A DNA stretch of 64,000 nt from Staphylococcus borealis (GCF_001224225.1 NZ_CUEE01000010.1:1-64000), one strand, 5' to 3'; positions 7,834 to 18,578 are shown, counted from the first letter of the stretch. The notes: a model not told the origin generated them from the sequence alone. A program made the numbers and translations.

Positions 7834-8949
7834 ATGGAAATTGTACGAATAGAGCCAACACCAAGTCCTAATACAATGAAAATCGTCTTGTCTGAAAAGA
7901 GGGAAGACAATAAATCTAATACATTTACACAAATAGATGAGCATCAACCTCAATTTATTAATGATTTATTAGCAATTGATGATGTCAAATCTATTTTCTA
8001 CGTAATGGACTTCTTAGCTATCGATAAGCAACCGAAATCTGATTGGGAAGTGGTCTTACCTCAAATCACTTCAACATTAAATAACGAATCATCGATTGAT
8101 AGTGCTCAACAGCCTGATGAACATTATGGTGAAATTAAAGCTGAGACACTTATGTTTAAAGGCATCCCTTATCAAATTAAACTGACTACCGCTTCAGAAG
8201 AACGTCGCGAACAATTGCCGAACCATTTCGTTGATAGAATGTTAAAGACACAAAAAGACGGTGACAATGTTGTATTCTTACGTAAGTGGGAAGATCTTGG
8301 TATTAGATATGGTGAATTAGATGACGTTATGAATGAAGTATATGAAGAAATGATTGCACTATACCCAACTGAAAGGTTAGACGCGCTCGTTCAAACTGCA
8401 TTAGAGACAGATGTTGTAGTTCCACAACAACAGTATCATCATGTTACTGTTAACGAATTTAAAGCAGCGTCTGATTGGAAAGATAAATTAAGAATGCTTA
8501 AAGCATTTCCATCACCAACAGTCGAAGATTTAGATTTATTAGACTTAGCCTTACAAGAAGAAAAAGCACCATTAAGACGACAAGCCATTGTATTAATCGG
8601 CATGATTGAAGATAAGGAAATCCTTCCATATTTATATAAAGGCTTACATGATAAAAGTCCAGCTGTTAGACGCACCGCTGGAGATTGTTTGAGTGATTTA
8701 GGGTTTAAAGAGGCATTACCAGAAATGGAACAAGCTTTAAATGACCCACAAAAAATAGTCCGTTGGAGAGCGGCAATGTTTTTATTTGATGAAGGTGGGC
8801 CAGAACAGTTACCAAGTTTAAAATCACACGCCGATGATCCTGCCTATGAAGTTAAACTTCAAATAGAAATGGCAATTTCTAGAATTGAAAAAGGCGATGA
8901 AGCGTTAGGCTCTGTATGGAAACAAATTGCAAATCGCAATAAGTCATAA
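7834..8949 (+). CDS. cvfC: Conserved virulence factor C: Nfu_N plus HEAT-repeat protein
   Basis: 371 residues. Residues 1-80 are an Nfu_N domain. A middle segment (about 100-220) contains [17 protein letters not shown], and residues about 225-365 are HEAT-like repeats ([60 protein letters not shown]). The same architecture is known in S. aureus as CvfC, found in a silkworm virulence screen and linked to hemolysin and virulence gene expression. The biochemical role is not settled. Fusion with an Fe-S scaffold-like domain and its place next to a bacilliredoxin hint at redox or Fe-S links (inference). Confidence 0.88.
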   Translation: MEIVRIEPTPSPNTMKIVLSEKREDNKSNTFTQIDEHQPQFINDLLAIDDVKSIFYVMDFLAIDKQPKSDWEVVLPQITSTLNNESSIDSAQQPDEHYGEIKAETLMFKGIPYQIKLTTASEERREQLPNHFVDRMLKTQKDGDNVVFLRKWEDLGIRYGELDDVMNEVYEEMIALYPTERLDALVQTALETDVVVPQQQYHHVTVNEFKAASDWKDKLRMLKAFPSPTVEDLDLLDLALQEEKAPLRRQAIVLIGMIEDKEILPYLYKGLHDKSPAVRRTAGDCLSDLGFKEALPEMEQALNDPQKIVRWRAAMFLFDEGGPEQLPSLKSHADDPAYEVKLQIEMAISRIEKGDEALGSVWKQIANRNKS

Positions 8950-8982
8950 ATTTCAAGAAAAACTAAAATAGGAGTGGAAATA

Positions 8983-9417
8983 ATGAATCCTTATGAACAA
9001 TACATGAAAGAATTAGCTCAACAAATGCGAGCTGAACTTACTGAAAATGGTTTTAAAAGTTTAGAGACAAGTGAAGATGTATCAAATTATATGAATAATG
9101 TTAATGAAGAAGATACAACATTTGTAGTAATTAACTCTACATGTGGCTGTGCTGCTGGTTTAGCTAGACCCGCAGCTGTTGCAGTAGCTGAACAAAATGA
9201 TAAAAAACCGACAAACAAAATCACAGTATTTGCTGGTCAAGACAAAGAAGCAACACAAACAATGCGTGACTACATCCAACAAGTGCCTTCTAGTCCATCA
9301 TATGCATTATTCAAAGGGACAGAATTAAAGCATTTTATTCCTAGAGAGCATATTGAAGGCCGTGACATTCAAGATATCTGTATGGATATTAAAGATGCAT
9401 TTGATGAAAATTGTTAA
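8983..9417 (+). CDS. brxA: Bacilliredoxin BrxA (YphP/BrxA-BrxB family)
   Basis: 144 residues from ATG 8983, chosen because aggagtgg lies 5-7 bases upstream. A more upstream GTG at 8974 overlaps that site. The active site is CGC in NSTCGCAAG. Bacilliredoxins remove bacillithiol from S-bacillithiolated proteins after oxidative stress, passing it to bacillithiol and Bdr/YpdA. Position next to thyA matches the S. aureus BrxA locus rather than BrxB. Ends in a strong terminator. Confidence 0.93.
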   Translation: MNPYEQYMKELAQQMRAELTENGFKSLETSEDVSNYMNNVNEEDTTFVVINSTCGCAAGLARPAAVAVAEQNDKKPTNKITVFAGQDKEATQTMRDYIQQVPSSPSYALFKGTELKHFIPREHIEGRDIQDICMDIKDAFDENC

Positions 9418-9436
9418 GAAACCTATTTGACTTACC

Positions 9437-9486
9437 AATCCCAAATATAAAATTAATAGTTAATTTTATATTTGGGATTTTTTTAT
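9437..9486 (+). terminator. Rho-independent terminator after brxA
   Basis: A 19-bp stem aatcccaaatataaaatta / ttaattttatatttgggatt with a 4-base loop and a T-run. Confidence 0.93.
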
Positions 9487-9556
9487 TTTAATTTTATAAG
9501 TACGTATTATCTAGTATAATAAACAGTAATATAAACAATTCTAGGAGATGAACAAG

Positions 9557-10513
9557 ATGTTAAATTCATTTGATTCAGCCTACCATGCTCTATGTGAAGA
9601 AATATTGGAAATTGGCAATCAACGTGATGATCGTACGCATACAGGTACTATATCTAAGTTTGGTCATCAATTACGTTTTGATTTGACCAAAGGTTTTCCA
9701 TTACTTACAACGAAGAAAGTATCGTTTAAACTTATAGCTACTGAATTACTATGGTTTATTAAAGGCGATACAAATATACAATATTTATTAAAATATAATA
9801 ATAATATTTGGAATGAGTGGGCATTTGAGAAATACGTACAATCAAATGATTACCACGGACCTGATATGACTAATTTTGGACATAGGGCGCTCCAAGACGA
9901 GGATTTTAATCAACAATACAAAGAGGAAATGTCTAAATTCAAACAACATATATTAAATGACGATGCATTCGCTAAAAAGTACGGAGATTTAGGTAACGTT
10001 TATGGTAAACAATGGCGAGATTGGGTAGATAAAGAAGGCAATCATTTCGATCAACTTAAAACTGTAATTGATCAAATAAAGCATAATCCAAATTCTCGAC
10101 GCCATATTGTTTCAGCATGGAATCCTACAGAAATTGATAGCATGGCCTTGCCACCATGTCATACGATGTTCCAATTCTATGTTCAAGATGGTAAGTTAAG
10201 TTGTCAATTGTATCAACGTAGTGCAGATATCTTCTTAGGTGTACCATTTAATATTGCGAGCTATGCATTATTGACACATTTAATAGCAAAAGAATGTAAT
10301 TTAGATGTCGGAGAATTTGTTCATACATTTGGTGATGCTCATATTTATTCTAATCATATTGAAGCAATTCAAACACAATTATCTAGAGATAGTTTTGAGC
10401 CACCAACCCTAAAAATCAATTCTGATGCTTCAATTTTTGAAATCAATTATGAAGATTTGGAGTTGGTTGGATATAACGCGCATCCTGCTATTAAAGCACC
10501 TATAGCAGTGTGA
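9557..10513 (+). CDS. thyA: Thymidylate synthase
   Basis: 318 residues from ATG 9557. taggag lies 9 bases upstream, while the earlier ATG at 9548 abuts the ribosome site and is unlikely. Makes dTMP from dUMP using methylene-tetrahydrofolate. Visible motifs: [31 protein letters not shown], the catalytic Cys in [13 protein letters not shown], and [26 protein letters not shown]. It is a long-form ThyA with the insert between about residues 90 and 140. Followed directly by dfrA, which recycles the dihydrofolate it makes. Confidence 0.98.
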   Translation: MLNSFDSAYHALCEEILEIGNQRDDRTHTGTISKFGHQLRFDLTKGFPLLTTKKVSFKLIATELLWFIKGDTNIQYLLKYNNNIWNEWAFEKYVQSNDYHGPDMTNFGHRALQDEDFNQQYKEEMSKFKQHILNDDAFAKKYGDLGNVYGKQWRDWVDKEGNHFDQLKTVIDQIKHNPNSRRHIVSAWNPTEIDSMALPPCHTMFQFYVQDGKLSCQLYQRSADIFLGVPFNIASYALLTHLIAKECNLDVGEFVHTFGDAHIYSNHIEAIQTQLSRDSFEPPTLKINSDASIFEINYEDLELVGYNAHPAIKAPIAV

Positions 10514-10550
10514 TAAACAAAAGTACTAATTTAATCTAAATAAATTATAG

Positions 10551-11045
<495 letters not shown>

Positions 11046-11076
11046 ATTAAATTAAATTGATTAACCGGAGGCACTT

Positions 11077-11922
11077 ATGACTAAACAAATTATCGTGACT
11101 GATTCTACATCAGATTTATCACATGACTATTTAAATCAACATAATATCCACGTTGTACCTTTAAGCTTAACGATTGATGGTAAATCATTCGTCGATCAAA
11201 TTGACATTTCATCTGAGGCATATATTCAACGCATTGAAGAAAATGCGGATGTTAAAACAAGTCAACCACCAATCGGTAAATTCATTGAATTATATGAAGA
11301 ACTTGGTAAAGAAGATGTTGAAATTTTTAGTATTCATATGTCATCAGGTCTAAGTGGAACATATCAAACTGCTCTTCAAGCCAGTGATATAGTCGACACT
11401 AAAGTAACCGTGATTGATTCTAAATCCATTTCATATGGACTCGGATACCAAATTCAACGTCTTGTTGAACTCATAAATACTAATCTTTCATCAAATGAAA
11501 TTGTTGGTAAACTTAAAGAACTACAAAAAAACATCAAGCTTTTTGTTGTTATTGGACAGTTAAATCAATTAATCAAAGGTGGACGCATAAGTAAGACTAA
11601 AGGGTTGATTGGTAATATTATGAAAATCAAACCTATCGGTACATTAGAAGATGGGTATTTGGAAATTGTGCATAATGCACGAACACAAAATTCAAGTATA
11701 CAATATTTAAAAAAAGAAATTTCAGAATTTATTGATAAACATAAAATTAAATCTATTGGTGTTGCTCACGCTAACGTACTTGATTTTGTTGACAAACTTA
11801 AATCACAGTTTGATGAAGCATTTGGGCAGCAAATATATGATGTGAATGTAACTACGCCAGTTATATCAACGCATACTGGTCAAGGTGCAATTGGTTTGGT
11901 TGTTGTTCGTGAACCAAACTAA
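11077..11922 (+). CDS. fakB2: DegV-family fatty-acid-binding protein (FakB2-like)
   Basis: 281 residues, full-length DegV fold: [11 protein letters not shown] at the N-terminus, [16 protein letters not shown] in the middle and [15 protein letters not shown] near the end. FakB proteins hold exogenous or released fatty acids for phosphorylation by the kinase FakA, feeding phospholipid synthesis. The paralogue next to dfrA in S. aureus is FakB2, which prefers unsaturated (oleate-like) acyl chains. The gene symbol rests on this position. Confidence 0.87.
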   Translation: MTKQIIVTDSTSDLSHDYLNQHNIHVVPLSLTIDGKSFVDQIDISSEAYIQRIEENADVKTSQPPIGKFIELYEELGKEDVEIFSIHMSSGLSGTYQTALQASDIVDTKVTVIDSKSISYGLGYQIQRLVELINTNLSSNEIVGKLKELQKNIKLFVVIGQLNQLIKGGRISKTKGLIGNIMKIKPIGTLEDGYLEIVHNARTQNSSIQYLKKEISEFIDKHKIKSIGVAHANVLDFVDKLKSQFDEAFGQQIYDVNVTTPVISTHTGQGAIGLVVVREPN

Positions 11923-12044
11923 ACACGCATTTTATTACTTGCTTCCTATTTATATTAAATAAATAAAAGTATCGTTGTGAGTAGATTACTTTAAATTAAC
12001 AAAGTTATATCGTAAATTTAATTAATGACAGAGGAGGTAATAAT

Positions 12045-12572
12045 ATGGCATATGCAACATTAGCTGGAGGATGTTTCTGGTGTATGGTTAAACCCTTTAC
12101 ATCATATCCAGGAATTGAAGATGTCGTATCTGGATATAGTGGAGGACATGTTGAAAATCCTACGTACGAACAAGTTTGCACTAATCAAACTGGTCATAGA
12201 GAAGCCGTGCAAATTCAATTTAATTCTGACATTACGTCCTTTGAAAATATCTTAGATGTGTATTTTAAAACATTTGACCCAACAGATGGTGGTGGTCAAT
12301 TTTTCGATAGAGGCGAAAGTTATGAACCAGCTATCTTTTATCACGATGATGAACAAAAGAAAGCAGCAGAACTTAAAATTCAACAACTGAACGAGGAAGG
12401 CATTTTTAACAAACCGGTTATAACACCAATTCTTCCTTATAAGAATTTTTATCCTGCAGAAGCATATCATCAAGATTATTATAAGAAGAATCCTGCACAC
12501 TATGAGCAATACCAACGTGGATCAGGAAGAAAATCATTCATCGAAACACATTGGGGGTCTCAAAATGATTAA
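12045..12572 (+). CDS. msrA: Peptide methionine (S)-S-oxide reductase MsrA
   Basis: 175 residues. The GGCFWC catalytic motif sits at residues 8-13, followed by [25 protein letters not shown] and the C-terminal YHQDYY. Repairs the S-epimer of oxidised methionine. Strong ribosome site gaggaggtaataat. Its last 8 bases overlap the msrB start, giving translational coupling. Staphylococci have further msrA paralogues elsewhere. Confidence 0.96.
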   Translation: MAYATLAGGCFWCMVKPFTSYPGIEDVVSGYSGGHVENPTYEQVCTNQTGHREAVQIQFNSDITSFENILDVYFKTFDPTDGGGQFFDRGESYEPAIFYHDDEQKKAAELKIQQLNEEGIFNKPVITPILPYKNFYPAEAYHQDYYKKNPAHYEQYQRGSGRKSFIETHWGSQND

Positions 12573-12993
12573 AAAAGATAAGCATGAACTCAATGACATG
12601 GAATATCTTGTTACACAAGAAAATGGTACTGAACCTCCATTTCAAAATGAATATTGGAATCATTTTGAAAAGGGGATTTATGTAGATAAAATTTCAGGTA
12701 AACCATTATTTACTTCTGAAGAAAAGTTTGAATCTAACTGTGGTTGGCCAAGTTTTTCGAAAGCGCTTGATGATGATGAAATCATTGAACTGGTTGATAA
12801 AACATTCGGCATGGTTAGAACTGAAGTTAGGTCAGAAGAAGCTAATAGCCACTTAGGACATGTATTTAATGACGGTCCTAAAGAAAGTGGTGGATTACGC
12901 TATTGTATTAATTCAGCAGCAATTCAATTTATCCCATATGATAAATTAGAAGCGCTAGGCTACGGTGATTTAATTCCACATTTTGAAAAATAG
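12565..12993 (+). CDS. msrB: Peptide methionine (R)-S-oxide reductase MsrB
   Basis: 142 residues from ATG 12565. An in-frame start further up at 12502 would overlap msrA by 70 bases and has no reason to be used. Motifs: [26 protein letters not shown] and [11 protein letters not shown] with the catalytic Cys. It reduces the R-epimer, complementing MsrA. A CxxC pair of the zinc type is not seen. Confidence 0.96.
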   Translation: MIKKDKHELNDMEYLVTQENGTEPPFQNEYWNHFEKGIYVDKISGKPLFTSEEKFESNCGWPSFSKALDDDEIIELVDKTFGMVRTEVRSEEANSHLGHVFNDGPKESGGLRYCINSAAIQFIPYDKLEALGYGDLIPHFEK

Positions 12994-13005
12994 GAGTGAC
13001 TAATA

Positions 13006-13506
13006 ATGTTTAAAAAATTATTCGGTAAAGGTAAAGAAGTTAATAAAGAAATTGAAATTTATGCACCACTAACTGGTGAATATATCAATATTGAAGATAT
13101 CCCAGACCCAGTTTTCGCACAAAAAATGATGGGTGAAGGATTTGGTATTAACCCAACTGAAGGAGAAGTAGTTTCACCAATCGAAGGTAAAGTTGATAAT
13201 GTATTCCCTACAAGACATGCAATTGGTCTTAAAGCAGATAACGGTTTAGAAATTTTAGTTCATATTGGATTAGATACAGTTCAATTGGATGGTCAAGGTT
13301 TCGAAATCTTAGTAAGTAGCGGTGATACTGTACAAGTTGGTGACCCTTTACTTAAATTTGATTTAGAATATATTAAAAATAATGCGAAAGATGTCATTTC
13401 ACCAATCATTATTACAAATTCAGATCAAACTGAATCAATTTATGTTAATGATGTTAAAGCAGTGATTAAAGGTGAAACTAAAGTCGTAGATGTGACAATG
13501 AGCTAA
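13006..13506 (+). CDS. crr: PTS glucose-type EIIA protein
   Basis: 166 residues, stand-alone IIA(Glc) domain. The phosphorylated His lies in [11 protein letters not shown] and the second active-site His in [12 protein letters not shown]. Takes phosphate from HPr and passes it to an EIIB/EIIC partner encoded elsewhere. Starts 12 bases after msrB and ends overlapping yozE by one base (TAATG). The msrA-msrB-crr-yozE order is the usual staphylococcal operon. Confidence 0.93.
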   Translation: MFKKLFGKGKEVNKEIEIYAPLTGEYINIEDIPDPVFAQKMMGEGFGINPTEGEVVSPIEGKVDNVFPTRHAIGLKADNGLEILVHIGLDTVQLDGQGFEILVSSGDTVQVGDPLLKFDLEYIKNNAKDVISPIIITNSDQTESIYVNDVKAVIKGETKVVDVTMS

Positions 13507-13727
13507 TGAAAGAACATTCTTTTTATCAATTTGCGCTAACAGCTAGAGGCCGTAAAGATAGCAAAGGAGATTTAGCTGAAGAAATATTTAATGATTTATC
13601 TTTTCCTAAACATGAAAAAGATTTCAATCAATTATCTGATTATATAGAAATGCAAAGTGATATAACATTACCGATGTCAGTATTTGATGATTTATATGAA
13701 GAATATACAGAATGGCTGAAATTCTAA
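13506..13727 (+). CDS. YozE/UPF0346 family protein
   Basis: 73 residues, [18 protein letters not shown] then a SAM-like helical fold ending [10 protein letters not shown]. Function unknown in the family. The start codon shares its A with the crr stop codon, so the two are translationally coupled. Confidence 0.88.
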   Translation: MKEHSFYQFALTARGRKDSKGDLAEEIFNDLSFPKHEKDFNQLSDYIEMQSDITLPMSVFDDLYEEYTEWLKF

Positions 13728-13767
13728 ATTTAAAATAGTCAATTCAAGTATATATAATTTTATGTTT

Positions 13768-13885
13768 TGCATTGTACATTCGCATTAGTTGACTGAATGA
13801 AACATGTGTTTGAAACAAGTTTTTAATTCTAGTTAACCTTGCCGGGGTGGAACTCTGAATTCACAACGAATTCTGTTCCACTCCT
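13768..13885 (+). repeat. Interspersed intergenic repeat, copy at 13.8 kb
   Basis: Contains the core ttcgcattagttgactgaat, then cttgccggggtggaactc and gaattctgttccactcc, matching the family described at 17743. It follows the yozE stop and probably carries the operon's terminator hairpin (ggtggaactctgaattc/gaattctgttccac). Confidence 0.75.
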
Positions 13886-14019
13886 TTATCATTTTTATGT
13901 GTATATAGGTATTTGTTTTCTAATAAGTTGCGTTTATGTTTAAATAACGACATACTTATATTATCTTTTTAGATGAAATTAATATAAATACATACGATGT
14001 TATACGAGGAAGTGGTTTT

Positions 14020-15492
14020 ATGAGTCATCATTCTGAGGAGAGACACAATCATGTTGACGCCAAACAAGATAATGGCAAATCTTCAAATAAGAAAATTCGA
14101 TTTAAAGCTTGGCAATTCATATTACTTATATTAGGAATTATAGTATTAACGGCTGGAATAACAGTTGCCGCTACAATAGGTATTAGTCACAAAATAAGTG
14201 GATTAAATAAAGAGGAACGCCAAGAAATGAAAAAAATCGAGTATGCCTACAAGACACTTAATAATGATTATTATAAGAAACAAAGTGCTAGCGATTTATC
14301 TGAAGCCGCTATAGATGGCATGGTAAAAGAACTCAAAGATCCATACTCTGAGTACATGACTAAAGATGAGACGAAAAGTTTCAATGAGGATGTTTCAGGT
14401 GACTTTGTAGGAATTGGCGCTGAAATGCAGAAAAAAGATAAACAAATCATGATTACTAGCCCAATGAAAGATTCACCTGCCGAAAAAGCCGGTATACAAC
14501 CTAAAGATGTTGTAACTAAAGTGAATGGAAAATCGGTTGTAGGTAAGCCATTAGACCAAGTAGTTAAATTAGTTCGTGGTAAAGAAGGAACAACCGTCAA
14601 ATTAACGATCAAACGTGGTTCACAAGAAAAAGATATTAATATTAAGCGTGGAAAAATTCATGTAAAAAGCGTGGAGTATAAGAAAAAAGGCCATATTGGT
14701 GTCTTCACAATTAATAAATTCCAAGATAATACTGCTGGAGAACTCAAGTCAGCAATCATAAAAGCGCATAAAGACGGTGTGCGTAATATTGTATTAGATT
14801 TAAGAAATAACCCTGGTGGTTTACTTGATGAAGCAGTTAAAATGGCGAATATCTTTATTGATAAAAATCAAACGGTTGTCAAACTTGAAAAAGGTGACGA
14901 TACTGAATCCATTAAAACGTCGAATGATGCTACAAAAGAAGCTAAAGACATGAAAGTCAGTATTTTAGTAAATGAGGGCTCTGCAAGTGCTTCTGAAGTC
15001 TTTACAGGTGCTATGAGAGACCACCATAAAGCAAAAGTTTACGGTTCAAAAACATTTGGTAAGGGAATAGTACAAACAACTCGTGAATTCAAAGATGGTT
15101 CATTATTGAAATATACTCAAATGAAATGGTTAACACCTGATGGTCATTATATTCACGGTAAAGGTATCCAACCTGATACTAAAATTGCATCACCTAAATA
15201 TCAATCTATCAGTGTCATTCCTACTGATAAAACATATACTGTGGGTGATAACACCAAATATGTAAAATCAATTAAAATTGGCTTAGATGCGTTAGGTTAT
15301 GACGTTGACGATGAATCAAATCAATTTGATACACAATTAGAAACAGCTATAAATTCATTCCAATCAGACCACCAATTACAAGTGAATGGTAAATTTGATA
15401 AAGAAACCAACGAGAAATTTACACAATTATTAGTTGAAAAAGCTAATAAAGAAGATAAAGTATTAGATGATTTAATAAACAAATTAAAATAA
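14020..15492 (+). CDS. ctpA: Carboxyl-terminal processing protease, S41 family
   Basis: 490 residues. A cytoplasmic Lys/His-rich start is followed by one membrane anchor (about 30-55, FILLILGIIVLTAGITVAAT). Then come an S41 N-terminal region, a PDZ domain (about 125-205, DFVGIGAEMQ, AGIQPKDVVTKVNGKSV), the catalytic domain with the Ser in GSASASE and the Lys in TFGKGIVQ, and a peptidoglycan-binding domain at about 400-490. It faces the wall and cleaves proteins at their C-termini. S. aureus CtpA affects stress tolerance and virulence. Ribosome site gaggaagtggtttt. Confidence 0.95.
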   Translation: MSHHSEERHNHVDAKQDNGKSSNKKIRFKAWQFILLILGIIVLTAGITVAATIGISHKISGLNKEERQEMKKIEYAYKTLNNDYYKKQSASDLSEAAIDGMVKELKDPYSEYMTKDETKSFNEDVSGDFVGIGAEMQKKDKQIMITSPMKDSPAEKAGIQPKDVVTKVNGKSVVGKPLDQVVKLVRGKEGTTVKLTIKRGSQEKDINIKRGKIHVKSVEYKKKGHIGVFTINKFQDNTAGELKSAIIKAHKDGVRNIVLDLRNNPGGLLDEAVKMANIFIDKNQTVVKLEKGDDTESIKTSNDATKEAKDMKVSILVNEGSASASEVFTGAMRDHHKAKVYGSKTFGKGIVQTTREFKDGSLLKYTQMKWLTPDGHYIHGKGIQPDTKIASPKYQSISVIPTDKTYTVGDNTKYVKSIKIGLDALGYDVDDESNQFDTQLETAINSFQSDHQLQVNGKFDKETNEKFTQLLVEKANKEDKVLDDLINKLK

Positions 15493-15510
15493 AGAGGTGT
15501 TTTTAAAACA

Positions 15511-16014
15511 ATGATTAGGTTAGGTAAATTACAAGATATTTCACAAATAGAGGCATTAGTTGAGGAAGCTAAAGCATTAATGAAAGAATTTAATAATAAT
15601 CAATGGGATGATAAATACCCAGTGTCAGAACATTTTGAAGAGGATATCAAAGCTGAAACACTATATGTTTTAGAAGAAAATGACACAATTTATGGCTTTA
15701 TCGTGGTCGACCAACAACAATCAGAATGGTATGATGATTTAGAATGGCCAATCGAACGTCAAGGCGCCTATGTCATTCATAGACTTGCTGGCTCACAACA
15801 ATACAAAGGTGCAGCTACAGCATTATTTGATTTTGCTGTAAAATTAGCTGAAGATCATAATATCCATGTTATATTAACAGACACGTTTGCTTTAAATAAG
15901 CCAGCACAAGGATTATTTGAAAAATTTGGTTTCATAAAAGTCGGTGAAGCAGAAATTGACTATCATCCATTTGATAGAGGCGCACCATTCTATGCATATT
16001 ATAAAAATATTTAA
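15511..16014 (+). CDS. GNAT-family N-acetyltransferase
   Basis: 167 residues with a GNAT core: IRLGKLQDISQIEALVEEA, acetyl-CoA loop HRLAGSQQYKGAATALFDFAV and TFALNKPAQGLFEKFGF. Substrate unknown. It sits 18 bases after ctpA and 18 before murG, so they are probably co-transcribed. Confidence 0.88.
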   Translation: MIRLGKLQDISQIEALVEEAKALMKEFNNNQWDDKYPVSEHFEEDIKAETLYVLEENDTIYGFIVVDQQQSEWYDDLEWPIERQGAYVIHRLAGSQQYKGAATALFDFAVKLAEDHNIHVILTDTFALNKPAQGLFEKFGFIKVGEAEIDYHPFDRGAPFYAYYKNI

Positions 16015-16032
16015 GAATAGAGGTTAATTACT

Positions 16033-17100
16033 ATGTCTAAAATAGCATTTACCGGTGGCGGTACTGTTGGACATGTTTCGGTCAATCTAAGTTTAATTCC
16101 AACAGCTACTGATAAAGGACACGACTCATTTTATATTGGTTCTAAAACAGGTATTGAACGTGAAATGATTGAATCACAGTTACCTAATATTAAATATTAT
16201 CCAATATCTAGCGGTAAATTACGTCGATATTTATCAGTCAATAACGCGAAAGACGTATTCAAAGTTTTAAAAGGGATCATTGATGCACGTAAAGTATTAA
16301 AAAAAGAAAAGCCAGACTTGCTATTTTCTAAAGGAGGATTTGTATCAGTTCCTGTAGTCATAGCAGCACGCTCATTGAATATACCAACGATTATCCATGA
16401 ATCAGATTTAACACCTGGTTTAGCTAATAAAATTTCATTAAAATTTGCTAAAAAAATCTATACTACGTTTGAAGATACTTTGAAGTACTTGCCTAAAGAA
16501 AAAGCAGACTTCGTAGGCGCTACGATTCGTCAAGACTTAAAAGAGGGTAATCAAGCACGAGGCTATCAATTAACCGGTTTCGATGATTCTAAAAAAGTAT
16601 TACTTGTTATGGGCGGTAGTTTAGGTAGTAAAAAACTAAATCAAGCTATCCGTGAAAATTTAGAAGCCTTGCTTCAAGATTATCAAATCATTCATTTAAC
16701 TGGACATGGATTAGTAGATGATCGTATCGATGCTAAAGGCTATGTTCAATATGAATTCGTAAAAGAAACATTAACAGATTTACTAGCTATTACAGACACT
16801 GTCGTGAGTCGTGCAGGATCTAACGCAATCTATGAGTTCTTAACATTGCGTATTCCTATGTTATTGATACCGTTAGGACTTGATCAATCTCGTGGGGATC
16901 AAATCGATAATGCAAAGAATTTCGAATCTAAAGGCTATGGTAGAATGATTCCTGAAGACCAGCTTACACAAGTTAAATTATTGGAACAACTTAAAGATAT
17001 TGAGCATAATCGAGAATCGATTGTGAAACAAATGGAGACATACAACGAAAGTTATACCAAAGAGGATTTATTTAATAAAATTCTACAAGACGCTTTATAA
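16033..17100 (+). CDS. murG: UDP-GlcNAc:lipid I N-acetylglucosaminyltransferase MurG
   Basis: 355 residues, GT28 family. The N-terminal Gly-rich loop is FTGGGTVGHV. SKGGFVSVPVVIAA, HESDLTPGLANK, the second Gly loop VMGGSLGSKKLN and the nucleotide-sugar site SRAGSNAIYEFL are all present, and DQSRGDQIDNAKNF ends it. It adds GlcNAc to lipid I on the cytoplasmic side of the membrane to make lipid II. As in other staphylococci it is separate from the main mur/fts cluster. Confidence 0.97.
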   Translation: MSKIAFTGGGTVGHVSVNLSLIPTATDKGHDSFYIGSKTGIEREMIESQLPNIKYYPISSGKLRRYLSVNNAKDVFKVLKGIIDARKVLKKEKPDLLFSKGGFVSVPVVIAARSLNIPTIIHESDLTPGLANKISLKFAKKIYTTFEDTLKYLPKEKADFVGATIRQDLKEGNQARGYQLTGFDDSKKVLLVMGGSLGSKKLNQAIRENLEALLQDYQIIHLTGHGLVDDRIDAKGYVQYEFVKETLTDLLAITDTVVSRAGSNAIYEFLTLRIPMLLIPLGLDQSRGDQIDNAKNFESKGYGRMIPEDQLTQVKLLEQLKDIEHNRESIVKQMETYNESYTKEDLFNKILQDAL

Positions 17101-17118
17101 ACTCAGGAGGTGTAGACA

Positions 17119-17739
17119 ATGAATCGCGCGAAACGTATTACCTTATTAATCGTTTTTACATTAATATTTGGTATCATTGCATCCTTCCATGAGTCTAGAT
17201 TGGGTAAATGGATTGATACAGAAGTGTATGAATTTATTTATTCATCTGAAAGTTTTATCACTACCTCAATCCTTTTGGGGGCCACGAAAATTGGAGAAGT
17301 ATGGGCCATGGTATGCCTTTCATTGATGCTTGTCGCTTATTTAATGCTAAAACGTTTCAAAATCGAAGCACTATTCTTCGTGATTGTCATGTCGCTATCT
17401 AGTATATTAAATCCATTATTAAAAAATATCTTCGACCGTGAACGTCCAACGTTATTGCGACTAATAGATATATCAGGATTTAGTTTTCCTAGTGGTCATG
17501 CTATGGGCTCAACATCATTCTTTGGTAGTGCAATGTTCATAGCAAATCGACAAGCGAATGGCAATAATAAAGGTATTATTATCGGATTATGTGCACTATT
17601 TATTCTTCTTATTTCTATTTCAAGAGTATATCTAGGCGTGCATTATCCTACAGATGTCATTGCTGGCATAATTGGTGGTGCTTTCTGTATCGTCCTTTCA
17701 ACTTTAATACTTAAAAACCACTTATATCCAACCATTTAA
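17119..17739 (+). CDS. PAP2-family membrane phosphatase
   Basis: 206 residues with six predicted membrane helices and the three PAP2 motifs: KNIFDRERP, PSGHAMGS and SRVYLGVHYPTDV (catalytic His). Likely dephosphorylates undecaprenyl pyrophosphate or phosphatidylglycerol phosphate at the outer face. The next-to-murG position supports a role in lipid-carrier recycling, but a pgpB-type activity is equally possible. Confidence 0.9.
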   Translation: MNRAKRITLLIVFTLIFGIIASFHESRLGKWIDTEVYEFIYSSESFITTSILLGATKIGEVWAMVCLSLMLVAYLMLKRFKIEALFFVIVMSLSSILNPLLKNIFDRERPTLLRLIDISGFSFPSGHAMGSTSFFGSAMFIANRQANGNNKGIIIGLCALFILLISISRVYLGVHYPTDVIAGIIGGAFCIVLSTLILKNHLYPTI

Positions 17740-17742
17740 ACA

Positions 17743-17949
17743 AGAGGCTGGGACAAAAAATAATATAATGAAGCTATTTTGCAAATTCGCAGTAGCTGAC
17801 TGAACTGAGAAGGCGCTTAATTCAAGCTTTTCTCAGTTCTAATCACCCTTGCGGGCGGGGCCCCAGCAAAGAGAATTTCATCAAGAAATTCTACAAGCAA
17901 AGCAAGCTGGGGGGGACAACGAATTTAAAAAGAATTCTGTCCCACTCCC
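17743..17949 (+). repeat. Interspersed intergenic repeat with STAR-like core, copy at 17.7 kb
   Basis: The outer ends gaggctgggaca and tgtcccactcc form an inverted repeat. Inside are caaattcgcagtagctgact, a hairpin ctgagaaggcgctt/aagcttttctcag, cttgcgggcggggccccagc (STAR-like) and gaatttcatcaagaaattctacaagcaaagc. The first ~130 bases are almost identical to the 25.2-kb copy. Lies right after the PAP2 stop. Confidence 0.85.
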
Positions 17950-18032
17950 TTCTATTTTAAAGTCATATGAATAAAGTATTCATAAATTAATCACGCCTTT
18001 GAAATTTAAATATATCATTCTCAACACTACAT

Positions 18033-18220
18033 ATAAAAAAAGCAGTGAACCTCGGCATTAGATTCACTGCTTTTTATTAAAACGTTTAAAGTAAGTTTGA
18101 AACTTTAACGTTAGTCTTTTACGGGCATATAAAAGGGGAATAACTTGAAAATGACCAATCCTTTAAGAACGAAATATATGTGGGGGGAATTGTCTTATTC
18201 GGTATTGATAATCATTTTCA
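18033..18220 (-). ncRNA. isrR: Iron-responsive small RNA IsrR
   Basis: Minus-strand transcript of about 185 nt. Promoter TTGACA (18254-18249), 16-bp spacer, TATAAT (18232-18227), so the start is near 18220. Two Fur boxes cover the promoter. The RNA has three C-rich stretches (opposite gggggg 18182-18187, gggg 18135-18138, ggg 18123-18125) and ends in a terminator, aaaaagcagtgaa/ttcactgctttttt (18077-18036). This matches, from memory, S. aureus IsrR: a Fur-repressed sRNA of about 174 nt with three C-rich motifs, near arlR, which blocks translation of mRNAs for iron-using enzymes. No protein is needed to explain this segment. Confidence 0.85.
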
Positions 18221-18255
18221 AATACTATTATACATTATTGATAATCATTGTCAAT
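18203..18255 (-). promoter_or_regulatory. isrR promoter with two Fur boxes
   Basis: attgataatcattttcaaat (18205-18224) covers the start site and attgataatcattgtcaat (18237-18255) covers the -35/-10 spacer. Both fit the Fur consensus GATAATNATTATC. Repression under iron-replete conditions is expected. Confidence 0.87.
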
Positions 18256-18399
18256 TATAATTGCGAAAAATTCTCAATTAAATTTGATTATCTATTTACA
18301 ATTTCAATCATTTATCTAATTCCAATCTCTGATGTGATAAAATGTAGGTTATGTTATGATAAAGTGCATTTGACTTAGTTCGAGCCAAAATGATTAATT

Positions 18400-18578
18400 T
18401 TAATGATGATCTCGCAAATTTACAATAGATGATTGAAATGAGAAAGTACTTTAATTAAACTTTTCTAAATGCTAGTCATTCTTGTGACGACATCCCGTCA
18501 AAGCGCATTTCCAGATGAGCAGTGCAATCTGGAAATCAAGACATTAGCATTTAGAATTCTGTCACGCTCACTTTAAAA
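18400..18578 (+). repeat. Degenerate copy of the intergenic repeat upstream of arlR
   Basis: ctcgcaaatttacaatagatgattgaaatgagaaagtactttaattaaacttttct recalls the repeat core (gca...gctgactgaactgagaa...cttttctcag). A new inverted pair catttccagat/atctggaaat follows, then gaattctgtcacgctc. It is more diverged than the other copies and lies in the arlR leader. Confidence 0.5.

Noticed and set aside
12502..12564. Longer MsrB start inside msrA
   Set aside because: The extra 21 residues ([14 protein letters not shown]...) are out of family and the usual staphylococcal MsrB begins MIKKDK.
18145..18378. 77-codon plus-strand ORF between the PAP2 gene and arlR
   Set aside because: It runs antisense through isrR and its Fur boxes, has unusual hydrophobic/Ile-rich composition and no proper ribosome site. 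The sRNA explains the conserved elements.
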